Positions 34,090 through 45,494 of a DNA stretch of 64,000 bases are shown one piece after another. The notes beneath the pieces were generated by a model. That model had not been told where the DNA came from, did no database searches, and saw only the letters and a program-made list of their open reading frames with translations. The position numbers and the translations under genes were made by a program. The stretch comes from Tilletiaria anomala UBC 951 (lineage: Eukaryota > Basidiomycota > Exobasidiomycetes > Georgefischeriales > Tilletiariaceae): positions 1 to 64,000 of the forward strand of contig NW_013546982.1 of assembly GCF_000711695.1 (NCBI RefSeq), given 5' to 3'. Position 1 is the stretch's first letter. Each line of letters opens with the position of its first letter.

Positions 34090-34831
34090 TTAAGCGGTGG
34101 TGGTAGGCGCGGGCGCGGGCGCCTCCGCCTCTGTCTCTGCGGCAGATGCATCCGTGGCGACAGCAGCAGGAGCGGCCGCCGCTTCGTTGCCGGCAGAAAC
34201 AGGAGCGGCTTCGCTTCCCGCAGCTGGAGCTGCCGTTGGAGCGGGAGCTGCGGGTGTGGTCGTCTTTGACGGTTGCGAGGCTGTCAGCCTTTTGACGACA
34301 TCCTTGGCCTTGTCGACGTGGCCGCCGCTGTGAATGCAAAAAGAAAGCCAGTCCCGGTGTCAGTCTTACAATATAGCAAAGCAAGCTGAGTGACCGGCCC
34401 GAGTTCTCTCACAAGTCCAGTGCGCTGGAAAAGACGTGCGCAATCTTGCCTTCCTTGTCGACGACAAAGGTGACTCTGCCAGGGATGAGGCCAAACAGCT
34501 GTTTCTTGACCTTGAACGCCTTTTGTGCTTCACCGTCCTTGTCTGTGAGCAGGCTAAACTGAAGCTTCTGCTTCTGCCTGAAGCTGGTGTGCGACTCCTG
34601 GTCTCCCTTGCTGATGCCGACGAGAGCGGCAGCGCCTACCGAGAGGAAGTCGTCGTAGCCGTCGCGAAAGCGGCAGACCTCCTTCGTGCAGCCGTACGAG
34701 TGGTCTTCCGGGTAAAAAAAGACGACGACAGGGCCCTTGTCGAGCCAGAGCGTAGAGAGCTGGACCGATGTGCCATCTTCGTTAGGCAGCGTCACGTCCG
34801 GCGCTTCGTCGCCGACTTTAAGGCCAGACAT
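34090..34831 (-). CDS. PrxQ/Dot5-type thiol peroxidase (peroxiredoxin)
   Basis: Exons 34831-34413 and 34327-34090 give 218 aa. It reduces peroxides using thioredoxin. The fold is plain: MSGLKVGDEAPDVTLPNEDG, VVVFFYPEDHSYGCTKEVCRFRDGYDDF, LLTDKDGEAQKAF, RVTFVVDKEGKIAHVFSSALDF. The peroxidatic cysteine is C48 and a resolving cysteine sits five residues on (C53), the PrxQ spacing. The residues just before C48 are SYG rather than the usual TPG, so the conserved Pro and Thr that shape the active site are missing. The last ~55 residues are an Ala/Pro/Thr-rich tail ending APAPTTTA, not part of the fold. The 85-nt intron joins ALDF to GGHVDKAKDVVKRL cleanly. Divergent from CHL1. Confidence 0.92.
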
Positions 34832-35380
34832 CGTTGGGATTGTGCTCTCTCGGGAGGACTTTGGGCCCTATTAGTTGTGCGGCCCCGTTGCAGCTGGCGG
34901 CGGTGGTAAAGGCGTGTTGTAAGGTGGCTCGTGCTTGACACAGAGAGAGGGTCCCAAGAAAGTAAGGATGTGCCCCAACAAGATCTGGTCACTGGAGGTT
35001 GTCAGAGAGAGCTAATAAAGGGTCGCCATATCTCTTCATCCTTCATACCTCACCGGTTTTGTTTGCTTGCCATGACGACTGGCCCGCCCATGGTTGGGGC
35101 ACGGGCCACTCAAGACTGAACTTGGATTGGAAAACGAGTCACGTGACTTGAAGATTTGCATTGCAGTTGGACGCGACGCGATGCCGGCCGGTCATTGGCA
35201 GCCTTTGGGGAGCATCGCACACTTTCTTTGCATGGTGATGGATTCAGACTTGGAAGCAGGTTGCGACATGGGACGCGACGCATCGGCGCCTGTACAGCAT
35301 GAAAACGGGCCTTTCCCTCGAGGTTATGGGCGCATGAGGCTGTCACTTGAAGACATTTGTCATAGAGACGTGCCAACGTG
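34832..35380. other. Divergent promoter region of peroxiredoxin and CHL1
   Basis: About 550 bp separating two start codons; it must contain both promoters. Frames here are short and patternless. Confidence 0.6.
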
Positions 35381-38300
35381 ATGACTGAGTCGGTTCGGAC
35401 GCAGGCAAGGCCCTTGGCCCTTCCTACACCGGGCCAAGCCACCACGGCTGGAGGCCCCGACCATGCTTGCAAGGCTCGGCACGCGCAGCAGCTTGCAGCC
35501 TCGTCGCGCGCATTCTCTTTCCCATATCCGCAAGCATATGGGATTCAGATCGACTTGATGCAAGCCGTCTTTCGGGCGATCGAGGATGCAAAAGTTGGCA
35601 TCTTCGAGAGTCCGACTGGGACGGTGAGGCAGCGTCGAATGTCCTTTGCGCTAACACTCAGAGATACTGATACAGCATGCCCCCCTTTTGTCGGTTTCCT
35701 CTAATAGGGCAAGTCCCTCAGTCTCATCTGCTCGGCCTTCACATGGCTTGAGCACAACGCCAAGCGCTCAGAACTGGCAAATGAATCTGAACCCTCCCAT
35801 TCAGGAGCAGAGGCAGGCACAGGCGACGAGCCAGACTGGGTATTAGCGCATGCGCGCGCAAAGCAGAGGGAGAAATCCGAGATGGCGGAGAGAGAGCTGA
35901 AACAGCGCATCGCGCACGCAAAGCGCTTGCAGGCCAAGTTCAAAAAGGAGCGCAGGCAAGACGAACGTATGAACAGAGGCAATAGCCTCGGTAGTGCCAG
36001 TACAACGAAAGCACGCCCGTCAGCAATTATGTCCGCAGGAAAGAAAACATCATATTCGAGGGCAGATTCCGACGAGGAGTTTTTGCTTGACTCGGGCGAT
36101 GAGGCCTCGTCCCCTACGAGCAAGGCCCGCAAAAATGTAGATGCTCAGGACGGCGAACTGGCCGCATTTCTTGGAATGCAACGCGATGCCGACTCCGTCG
36201 TGGCTGCTCTTGGCGGCACCTCGGAGGCTACAGATGAATTGGGCCTCAGCGCAGAGGTGCGAGCGCTGATGGCACAGTATGACCAATCTTCCGCTGCTCG
36301 CGCCTCCTCCTTCAACCACTACTCCTCGTCATCCTCTTCCAATACACTCAATCGTGTCACTTTTAGCAGCAGCATGTCGGCGAGCGCGCGTGCCGAAATA
36401 GAGGAGCTTTTGCTAGCGCAGACTACGCCCAAGACCTACTACGCCAGTCGCACGCACTCGCAGCTGAGCCAATTTGTGCATGAGTTGCGCAAGACACGCT
36501 TCGCTACGGGAGCACTGCAAGCGCCAGCAGACACTGCAAGCAGCAGCGCGGACGCACAGAGATCAAGGCGATCAGACTCGGATATGATGCTCGAAGATGC
36601 TCCGTATTCCATGGCTGTGCGCAAGCGATCTCGCGTCAGCAACGGTCTTGTCGCACAGACAGAAGTCACGGAAGGGGACGCAGCGCAGTCGCCTGTACGC
36701 GTCGTCGCCCTCGGCAGTCGGAAGCAGATGTGCATCAACGAGGCTGTCCAGCAGATCGGGCGCGAGCGTGGCACCGAGGCGATGAACGAACGCTGCAAGG
36801 AGCTGTTGAAAGGCAAGCGCTCAACCGCCCCGAAGAACAGCGGCGGACAGCAGGTGCCGCAACGACAAAAGAATGAGAAAAGATGTCCTTATGCCCCAGC
36901 AATAGATGAGGGCGGACTGGAGCAAGCAATGGAGTTTCGAGATCATGCTTTTGTGAGCGCAGCTGCTACAAGTTTAAGAAGGATTGCTTCGCTGATTCTC
37001 CCCACCCCGCCAGACCGAAGTCAGAGACATTGAAGATTTAACCGAACTAGGACGCTCGCTCAATACGTGCCCGTACTTTGCTTCCCGTCTTGCAGCCAAG
37101 CAGGCACAGCTCGTCACGCTGCCATACAATCTCCTCCTCCACGCCGACTCGCGGCTGGCAGCCGGGGTCGATGTGACGGACAACGTGATTCTCATCGACG
37201 AGGCACACAATCTTATCGACACCATTCTCGCCACGCACACTGTCTCAATCACACTCACGCAGATCCAGCAGGCCCAAAAGCAGATTGAAACATACGTCAA
37301 TCGCTTCGCGCTCAAGCTCAGGGGTAGCAACGAGATGCATCTCAAGCAGTTGGAGCTTGCACTCAAGAGCCTCAGCAAGCACTGCCTGCGTTGGGTGACG
37401 GCGCATGCCGAGAGCAAGTCGACAGAGGAGATTGTCACCGCTTCCCAGCTTGTGTCCAGCATGGATGGGACGCTGGATCAAATCAACGTGAGTGCGCAAG
37501 AACATGCAAGCGGGACGACCGGCTCACTGAATTGGCCCACCGTCACGCGATCCGCACATGCAGCTGGCGCAACTCGATTCTTTCCTGCGCGACAGTCAGA
37601 TTGCCCGCAAAGTGGCCGGTTACGCGGACAAGCAGGCAATACAAGCCGCCAATAGCAGAAGTGGAGGCTCTCTCGAGAATCGCAACAGTATCACGTCCAT
37701 GCGCACTATCTCCTCCTTCCTGCTATCGCTAATCAATGCTGACCAAGACGGCAAGGTCCTGCTGAGCATGTTGCCGCAGAACATCTCCAAGGAAAGGCCA
37801 CTTGCAAACGCGGGGGCGGATGCAAGCGCAGCCCCGAATATGATCATCAAGTACCAGCTGCTTAATCCTTCCAAGTCGTTCAAGACTCTCGTCGATCAGT
37901 CCCGCGCGATCATCCTTGCTGGCGGCACGATGGAGCCGGTATCCGATCTTCTCATGCAAGTCTTGCCACATGTGCCGCCGACGCAGATTTCGAGGCTGTC
38001 GTGCGGCCACATCATCCCCTCTTCAAATCTCTTTGCCGCGGTCGTCTCTGTTGGCCCAAAGAAAGCGAGACTGGAGTTCAAATTCGACAGTCGGAACGAC
38101 CATGCGCTGGTGAGTGTGTGCAGCACATTGAACGCGTGACAACATAGCATTGACTACCTGTTGTTCGTTTCGCAGCTTGATGAGCTCGGGTCAGCCTTGT
38201 CAAACTTTTGCAATGTCATCCCAGACGGCATGGTCGTGTTTGTGCCTTCGTACAAAGTGCTCAACACGTTCATGGAGCGCTGGAAGGCGACGAAGCAGCT

Positions 38301-38868
38301 CGACAGCCTCATGCGCCGCAAAAAGCTCTTCATTGAGCCTCAGACTGCCGCCGAGGTGGACGCAGTCTTGCGGCACTACACATCCGCGATCGAGATGCCG
38401 CAGCCAGGTATGACGGGCGCAATCCTCATCGCCGTCGTCGGCGCCAAACTATCCGAGGGTATCAACTTCTCAGACCGTCTAGCGCGTGCCGTCGTCATGG
38501 TCGGCCTGCCTTTTCCGAATGCTGCAAGCGCAGAGCTTGTCGAACGAATGCGCTTTGCAAGAGAGCTCGCCAGCAAGCAGCAGCAGGGCTCCGCAGTCAG
38601 CACACCAAAAGTGGATGCGGGCAAAGAGCTGTACGTCAACATGTGCATGAAGGCGGTCAACCAGTCAATCGGGCGCGCGATTCGTCATCGGAACGATTAT
38701 GCTGCGCTCCTGCTGGTTGACATGCGCTTTGCCCGTCAAGACATCTCTTCCAAGCTTCCGGGTTGGATCCGAAGCGAGGTCCACCGCGATCTCACGTTCC
38801 CACTCGTTATGCGCGACTTGGCGGGCTTTTTCCGCTCCAAGAGAACAACGCCAAATACCGGCCTATGA
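35381..38868 (+). CDS. CHL1: CHL1/DDX11 ATP-dependent DNA helicase (XPD-like, Fe-S)
   Basis: Exons 35381-35623, 35708-36952, 37014-37487, 37564-38109 and 38176-38868 give 1066 aa. Chl1 is a 5'-3' superfamily 2 helicase needed for sister chromatid cohesion. Q/I region: FPYPQAYGIQIDLMQAVFRA, then Walker A SPTGTGKSLSL (residues 78-88), split by the first intron between T81 and G82. Motif Ia: YYASRTHSQLSQFVHELRKT. Four cysteines suited to a 4Fe-4S cluster are C423, C444, C474 and C515. Walker B: ILIDEAHNLID (D558-H561). C-terminal motifs: GMVVFVPSYKVL, VVGAKLSEGINFSDRLARAV, MVGLPFPN, NQSIGRAIRHRNDYAALLLV. A Ser/Asp-rich insert lies between Walker A and motif Ia. GTG precedes the ATG at 35381, chosen as first in-frame ATG. 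Confidence 0.96.
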
Positions 38869-39011
38869 GATACGCTCGTGCAGGCAGGGATGGTTACCAA
38901 GTAACTTGTTGGACCGAAATACTGTAGCCTACAAACCAAGACATATGTCACGTGTATTCACAAAAAATGTGTGAAGGGCCCAAACGCAAATGAAAGGTAC
39001 AAGGCTAATCT

Positions 39012-42000
39012 TCATTGCTGTCTGGGCGAAGCGGCACCGGGTGGCGTCTCGGAAGCTTTCTGCATGTCCGCAAGAGGCGGGCGCCTGTTGTGGTCGTGCT
39101 TGGCGCCGCTGCCATTGAGGCCAGCGTGCCCAGCAGCCTGCGTCTCGAGGACGGTGGACGCGCCGGAGAAGTTGAGCTGGCGCGACGCGTCGCCTTGGTT
39201 CTTGAGGTCCTCAGCGGAGATGATCTCCTGTAGCGAGTGCGTGCGGGCACGGCGCTGCGCGGCCACCCCAGCACCCTGGCCCTGCTGCTGCAGCGCAGAG
39301 GAGCGGCCGGTGTATGAGCCGCCGCCTGCGACGAGTGGATTGCTGCGCTGCTCGGTGGGCGACATGATAAGATCGCGCAGGTTGTTATCAGAGCGATTGC
39401 GTTTCTCGGCAAAGGAGCCGGCGCCGCTACCGCTCCTGCTGCGTGTGCGGGAACGGGAGCTGCGGCGCGAGGAGGCATTGCTGGCGCTATGGCCGCCACC
39501 CATCCAGGTGCTTGGGTTGAGCATGCGGAAGACGGTTTCGTAGTCACCGTCGTCGTGCTCCTCGTCACCGTTGTCGTCGCCAAATTCGCTAGCTTCAGCG
39601 CTGGTAGTAAAGCCGGAGTGCGTGACAGCATCGTCCTCGTCAGATGGCGCAAGGACGGCTTTGAACTGCTCACGCAGCTTGCGCTCCTCTTCAGAGATAC
39701 TGGCCTTCTCGCTCTTGCGCGGCTCGGCGGAGGGGATCTCTCGCGTGGCACCGGCGGTGTCGCCCGCGGCAGCGACTGCGGCGGAGGCAGCGGATTTCCT
39801 GCTGCGCTTTTGCTTCTTGGTGCCCCAGCCAAAGAGGCGCTCATCGACCCAGGCGAGCGGGTGAGACAGAGGGCTATCGACGCCAGGTGCGCTGGACGTG
39901 GCGGAGGAGGGTTTGTCGACGCCGGGCTGCGCACTGGCGCTCGGTGCGCTGAGCAGGCGGCTCGACTCAAAGTCTTCCCAAACCTGCGGGGCGAACTCCT
40001 CGATGAGCGCGTGGATCTCGGTGCTGAGGTGTGCGCGCATCTGCTGCAGCTCCATGATCACCTTGTGATTGCCGGGTAGGAGGGAGATGAAGAGCGGAGG
40101 GAGCGACTTGTAGATGTCGATGCCGACCTCGCCAAACTTGAGCGTCGAGTATGCGATGGCGGGCAGTGCGGCCATGACATAGAGCGGCATGAGCATTTGC
40201 TGCTTCCAGGGCAGCTGGTAGCGGTGGGCGAGGTACGTGGCGCAGCCGGCGTACACGGTGTACAGCACGGGCGCGACGACGAGCGAGACAAGAACCTTCC
40301 ACGTGGCAAGCACATCTCTGCCTTTGAGCTTGACCTGGCTCGCTGCGAGAGCCTCCTTCGCCTTGCGCACAGAGATGCTCTTGGCGAGGATGAAGATGGG
40401 CGAGTTGAGGACGACGCCGGGGAGCGCGAGGCCGCCCCACATGCCGAGCAGGAAGATGCGGTAGGCGAGCAGGCCGAGGGAGCGCCAGCCGGCGCGCGTG
40501 GCACGCTCGACCTGGTGGTCGCGAAGACCAGCGTAGCGCAGCTTGGCGTTATAGCGCATGACGTCTTCCTTGACCTTCTGCACGCGCGGCTCGTGCTGGA
40601 ACTGGAGGTAGCCGAGGATGAAGCGGCGGTTCAGCTCGACGACCTGTCCGAGGCTGGCGTGGTGGCCTGGCGGGGTGTAGAGCCGTCGGCCAGCTTGGAT
40701 GACCATGAGCGTCTCGTAGTCTGGCGCACGGACGGTGACACTCTTGAGCCCGTCAAAGACGATATCCATCATCTGCGCGACAGCCTTCTTCTTGCCGTCG
40801 CCGCCCTGGTCGAAAAGCTGGACCATCTCCGCCGGTACGTCGAGCGGCGCGCCAAACTCGATGACGGCGCGCGAGCGGAAGCGGTGCGGGTGGAAGTAGG
40901 ACAGCCCGACAGGGACGATGCGCACCTTGAGGCCAGGGTTGGCAGCCATCGCGCCGAGGGCCATGATGACGACACCCGCCTTCAGCGGGAGCAAGTCCGT
41001 GCGGTCATGCGAGCCGCCTGCGGCAGAGTGAAGAAGGGACCGAGAATGGCTGCGTCAGGCATCTGATTTTCGAGCGCTACCGCTCACACGAGCAGGGTAC
41101 GCACCTTCAGGAAATATGCCGAGGCTGCCGCCCTTGGCGAGCTTTTCGTACACCTTGGCGTACATCTGCGTCTGGTCGACGAACGGCAGGACGGTGTAGG
41201 TGGACCCGTCTCCAGCGAGCGCATCGCGGACAGGCTTCTTTCCGGGTGCATCCTTGAACTCCTTCTTGATGCGCACCTGACTATCGCTGAGCACCTCGAC
41301 GACCTCGGCGTTGGCGCTGCCGTACTCTTTACCCAGGACGAGCTGGCCCTTGACTTGGAGCTGCGTGGTGAACTGCGTGCCGTTGCGCCCGAGCACAAGC
41401 AATGGGTCCGATGGTGAGAGCGTGATTGTGCCCGCGCCGGGCTTGGCGGAGTCCGCTGCGCGCGCGACGGGGACTGCAGGAGGGGGTAGACAGGGAGAAG
41501 AAAGACATTGCATCCGCAGTCCGTGGTCAGTGGCCATCCTTCGACGGGGAAGAGTGGGAGAAAGATACGCACTGCTGTGCATGAGGCGCGCGGCGGCGCC
41601 AATGAGCGGGCGCTTGAGGCTTTTCTCGGCGGTAAGAAAGGCGACGCGGCGGCCGCTGGCGCGGCGTACCTCGCTGGCGAGCAGGAGCGGGTCGAGGAAC
41701 TGGTTGTGGTGCGGTGCGGCGACGAAGATGAGCGGCCCGCCGGCGCCCTCGCGGGGGATGCGCCAGCTGCCACGCGGCTGGATGGAGCGGAAGAAGATGT
41801 TGATGATCAGGCGCCAGAAGAGAAGCGCGAGATCGAACACTGCGTTGGACGCCATGATGCCGCGCGCGGCAAGTACACGGCCGAGCGCACGGGCGCCAGC
41901 GCGAGGGACGAGCAGACGAACAAGCGACGCAGGCAGCGGCAGTGAGTGCAGCAGGCGCTGCAGGTCACGCAGCGTCTCCCGCAGGCGCGGTGGGTCGCCT

Positions 42001-42440
42001 GGGAGCGTGTAACGGTTCAGCCCGTGGCCGTGGCTCTGGCTCAGGTGCTGCGCCGAGGTGGACGATGGTGCTGGCGCTGCCGTTGAAATAGAGGAGGACG
42101 AAAAGGCGCCACTGCCGTGCGCCGGGCCGAACGAGGGTAGGTGGCGCGGGGCTTGTGAGCGCGAGAACCGGTGGGGCGGAGCGCCGAGCGTCGTTGTAGT
42201 CGCCGCCGGCTGGGGTGCGACAGCGGTAGAGGGAGGCGCGCCAAGTGCTTGGTCCTGTGCGTCCCGTGCTTGCGCTTGCTCTTGCTCTTGCTCTTGCTCT
42301 TGCTGCTGGTGCATGTGCTCGATCGCCTGCGCTTCGAGGTCCGGTCGCTGCGCAAGGCTGGGCGACGCGGACGAATCGGAGTCGGTGTGCAGTTTAGCGC
42401 GGGCAGCAGCAGCGTTCGAGTTGATTTGCGGGCTCGTCAT
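39012..42440 (-). CDS. Glycerol-3-phosphate acyltransferase, SCT1/GAT family
   Basis: Exons 42440-41573, 41473-41105 and 41017-39012 give 1080 aa. It makes lysophosphatidate, the first step of glycerolipid synthesis, in the ER membrane. The PlsC core has FVAAPHHNQFLDPLLLASEV (HX4D catalytic box), LMHSIPVARAADSAKPGAGT, LGIFPEGGSHDRTDLLPLKAG (substrate box) and VRIVPVGLSYF. Hydrophobic helices flank it (LLFWRLIINIFF; ALPGVVLNSPIFILAKSI, then VSLVVAPVLYTVYAG). The N-terminal ~190 residues are disordered with a QEQEQEQ tract, and the C-terminal ~330 are Ser-rich and charged, longer than yeast Sct1 (759 aa). Intron 41572-41474 is 99 nt and stop-free in frame. Start is the first in-frame ATG. Convergent with CHL1, 143 bp between stops. 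Confidence 0.95.
42275..42306 (-). repeat. Hexanucleotide coding repeat in the GPAT gene
   Basis: Tandem CTTGCT units on the plus strand read as alternating Gln-Glu codons on the minus strand, in the disordered N-terminus. Probably polymorphic in length. Confidence 0.8.
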
Positions 42441-43475
42441 GTGAGGATCGCAGTCGGTAGGTGCGTGGGTGGATTGCGGTATGTGTGCTGCTGAGGAGGA
42501 CGAAGAAGATCGCGCCAAGACTGACGAATGGCGGGACCGGCGTTTCTTCTCACGTGCCCTGCCCTCCTTGTCCCTTTTTGGCGGCAGCCCGTGCGAGTAA
42601 ACCTTCTGGACTAGAAGGAAATCTATACTTGGCTCGGCTCAGCAGGAGACCTGAAGCGAGAGGATGCTGCCATGTGCCAGCTGCCTGGAACGAACGATGC
42701 CAGCGGGGATGGGGCTGGAGACGGGGAGCGCGTGCGTCGATCCACAGCGTGTGGCTGGCCCTATTGGCTGGCTGGCGGGGGGCTGTTGGGCAATGAGTCG
42801 CGAGTGGTGCTGGTCGGCAGCCGTCGCCGTGGTCGTTGCGCAGGAAGTTGTAAGAAGCGAATGCATCCGTCTCGCCCCGCAACCCCCTTACTCCACCTGA
42901 TAGACGTCCTGTCCTGTTCTTTATGGTATGCATATACATCAAGTAGCAGCGGGAGTTCCGCTCCGCCACCCTGCCGCGCGCCAGTGTGGTCAAGGTGACA
43001 GTGTTCTCAGCGAAAAATGTTGAGGGCGCAGACGCCCGCAAAAAGCCCACATTCATCAGCCATGCATATCATATCACACCGCACAAGGGCAGAAAGGGAG
43101 AGGAGCGAAAGAGAAGCGAAGGGTTGATCGCTCTCTCGCCAAGCACCCCAGGGACCACCACTTGGTCCCAACTCGCACAACCCTCGGCCCGACACTTGCC
43201 GCCCACGGTCAAACACGACCAAGCCAGCCTTTTCTGGCGCATGTACATGCATATCCTGGCTGACGGCCGTGGATCACCACAGCCAGCATGCTTTCGCAAC
43301 CCGTCATGTGCCCACAAAAGTATGTACGGAACGATCGGAAACACTTCCTCTTCCGTCCCCAATGCGCGAGGGCCCATCAAGCGGGTCTCAGAATTTAGAT
43401 GGTTCCTGCTCTCAATCCATATCACTAGCCTTTTTCGTGTGAATGTTGTTTTCTTTTCGATTCAAGTCAAACTTG

Positions 43476-43496
43476 TATATATATATATATATATAT
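43476..43496. repeat. (TA)n microsatellite
   Basis: Perfect TA dinucleotide run of 21 bases in the intergenic region upstream of the GPAT gene. Confidence 0.95.
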
Positions 43497-44059
43497 TCGC
43501 GTCCCAGATCATATAGGCCACAGGGGCCCCTACCAGGTCGATGAGCAGAAGCGGATCATCTGTAGCGTCTGTAGCTGTGCGTTCTACCAGTCCCATTCTT
43601 GATCCAAATCGGGCCTCCTGTTGCTTCTGCCCCCGCATCTGCTTGCGCCAGTTATCTAGCACGTGCGGCAGAGGAGAGCAAGCCACCAAATAGAATGAAG
43701 AAGCGTCTCTGTCCTGTTGTAGCGTACACAGCGCAGTGGTAAGCAATCGTTGCAAGAGTAGTTGGTCCGGCCAGTCGATCATATCATACGCAAGGAAGCG
43801 GCGCAGGTAGGTTTAAATGTCTGGATGGTCCTCCCCGGCTGTTCGTCAGCTTGGGCGTAGTCGGCCGTCGAAAGAGAGGAGGTGACGCCTGCAAGCCGGA
43901 GGACCTTTCGACATAGTGTAGACGCAAAGGTTGATACTCGGGCCGAGATGGGCGGTAGCATCACTAGTGACGACGAAGAGGGCAGACGGGTCAAGCGCCA
44001 ACAGGCCCTCGTTCCTACCCGCCCTAGCCAGCTAGGCACTAGATGTTTCTCTTGCGAGG

Positions 44060-44160
44060 CAATGCTGGGCGACATCGTGTCACTATCGGCATAGACACTG
44101 GCGCAAACGATTCCTTTATACCACGCGCACTAGTCAAGCGACTCGGGCTGACGCTCTAGG
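44060..44160 (+). mobile_element. Possible fossil fragment of a Ty3-like LTR retroelement (protease region)
   Basis: A short frame reads VTIGIDTGANDSFIPRALVK then RLGLTL. The D-T-G-A triplet followed by F-I and an L-V-K-x-L-G-L segment is the pattern of retroelement aspartic proteases. No terminal repeats, reverse transcriptase or integrase are visible around it, so at most it is a small old remnant. A chance resemblance or a stray domesticated fragment is possible. Confidence 0.3.
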
Positions 44161-45494
44161 GCGTGTGGTGCAAAGGAATCGTTTGGGTCAGAGAATCTCG
44201 CAACAACTACGGCACCTTACCTGGCAGTGAGCCTTTGGTCACGCCAACCAGTGTGCTGTGGCGTTGTCGGCAGACACCCACAGAACAGACTTTTCCTCGT
44301 GGGCAGGCCATTCCTGGCGCCCAACAACGCACTGCTCGGAACAAGCACGTGCCCTCTCATCTTTGCCCAGCTTGATCAAGTTGATGCGATCCCTGCTCAC
44401 CTGGTCGAGGTGGGCAAGGAAGGAAGAGTCCCATCCATTACACCATCGCCACTCGTTCTATGCTGGAACAAGCTTCGGCTGCCGCTCAAATCAGCCCCAT
44501 GTTGATGTCCAGGATAGCATCTTGTGGAGGCTGAGGATCAGACTCCCCTTTACCTCTTTCTATATGGCCATTTGACGGGACAATGCTCAGCTGATGTGCA
44601 CTTTCACCATAAGAAGGTGCAAGTGTACATGCGCACCGCTCTTGGCCGTGGAACGGGTTTTGGGGCTTGCAAAGGATATTTCCAGGACGGGGCTGCGTAT
44701 TCAGCAGCCGCCATGAATGATCAAACCGTCTCTCATCAATACCCCTACCTTGGTACGGTGCGTCTGAACAAATCCACCTTGATCCAACAAGATCAGAGCC
44801 TTGTGCAGCTGAGGACCTGAATGAATCCTTGCTTGTCCCTTTGTCGGAGCATATTATTTTGTGTCTGCGCCCCGAGACAGTGATGAAGATGATAGATAAT
44901 AGATACAATCTCTGTGGAAGGAGTGTGTAAGAAATGTCTGCCAATAGCCGAAGTAGACAATGCCAGCCCCCGCGTCCACACTTGCTTGACAGCAAATGGA
45001 ACGCCTTCCTTTGCCCTCTGGCGCGATCCTCGCGGTGCGCGGCTGTGGCTAGCTGGGCCGCCCGCGACACACGCGAACAAAAAAGACCTTATCCAACCTG
45101 ACCCGCCCAACCGTTGTTGATCAGAGCCATAGAAGCAAACCGCACACACACCCTGACGCCATCTTCATTCATACAAACAGCTGACCGCCCCCATCGGCAT
45201 CCGCGCTGCGCTGCGCTGCGAGCGCGCAAGTCAAATCCTGTCTGTGCTCGTATTCCGCGATCCAGCGATTGGCGGTGTGCACCACGCGTGGTCTCGTGCT
45301 CGTCGTGCCAGTGGCCTGCACAAGGACATCGTTCAGCGTCTCGCAGAGTGTGCAAGCGGCGCGAGGTCCAAAGCAACAGAAGCAGCGCAGGAAAGGGCGA
45401 GACTGAGAGCGCTGGATGCAAAAAGGGAAGACCAGAAACAACAACAACAGCAAAAATACCAAGGAATCGCCATCCCGGCAAGCAACCCGCAAAC

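Larger units (their letters stand above)
42441..45494. other. Gene-poor stretch, mostly nothing recognised
   Basis: Three kb between the divergent GPAT and phosphodiesterase genes. It holds an AT microsatellite near 43476 and a possible retroelement protease scrap near 44070, described separately. No other frame resembles a family. A frame on the minus strand (45070-44486) is open but of unremarkable composition. Confidence 0.5.

Noticed and set aside
44486-45070. 194-codon minus-strand frame in the gene-poor stretch
   Set aside because: Unremarkable composition, no conserved motif, and the start codon context is poor; kept as unexplained intergenic sequence.
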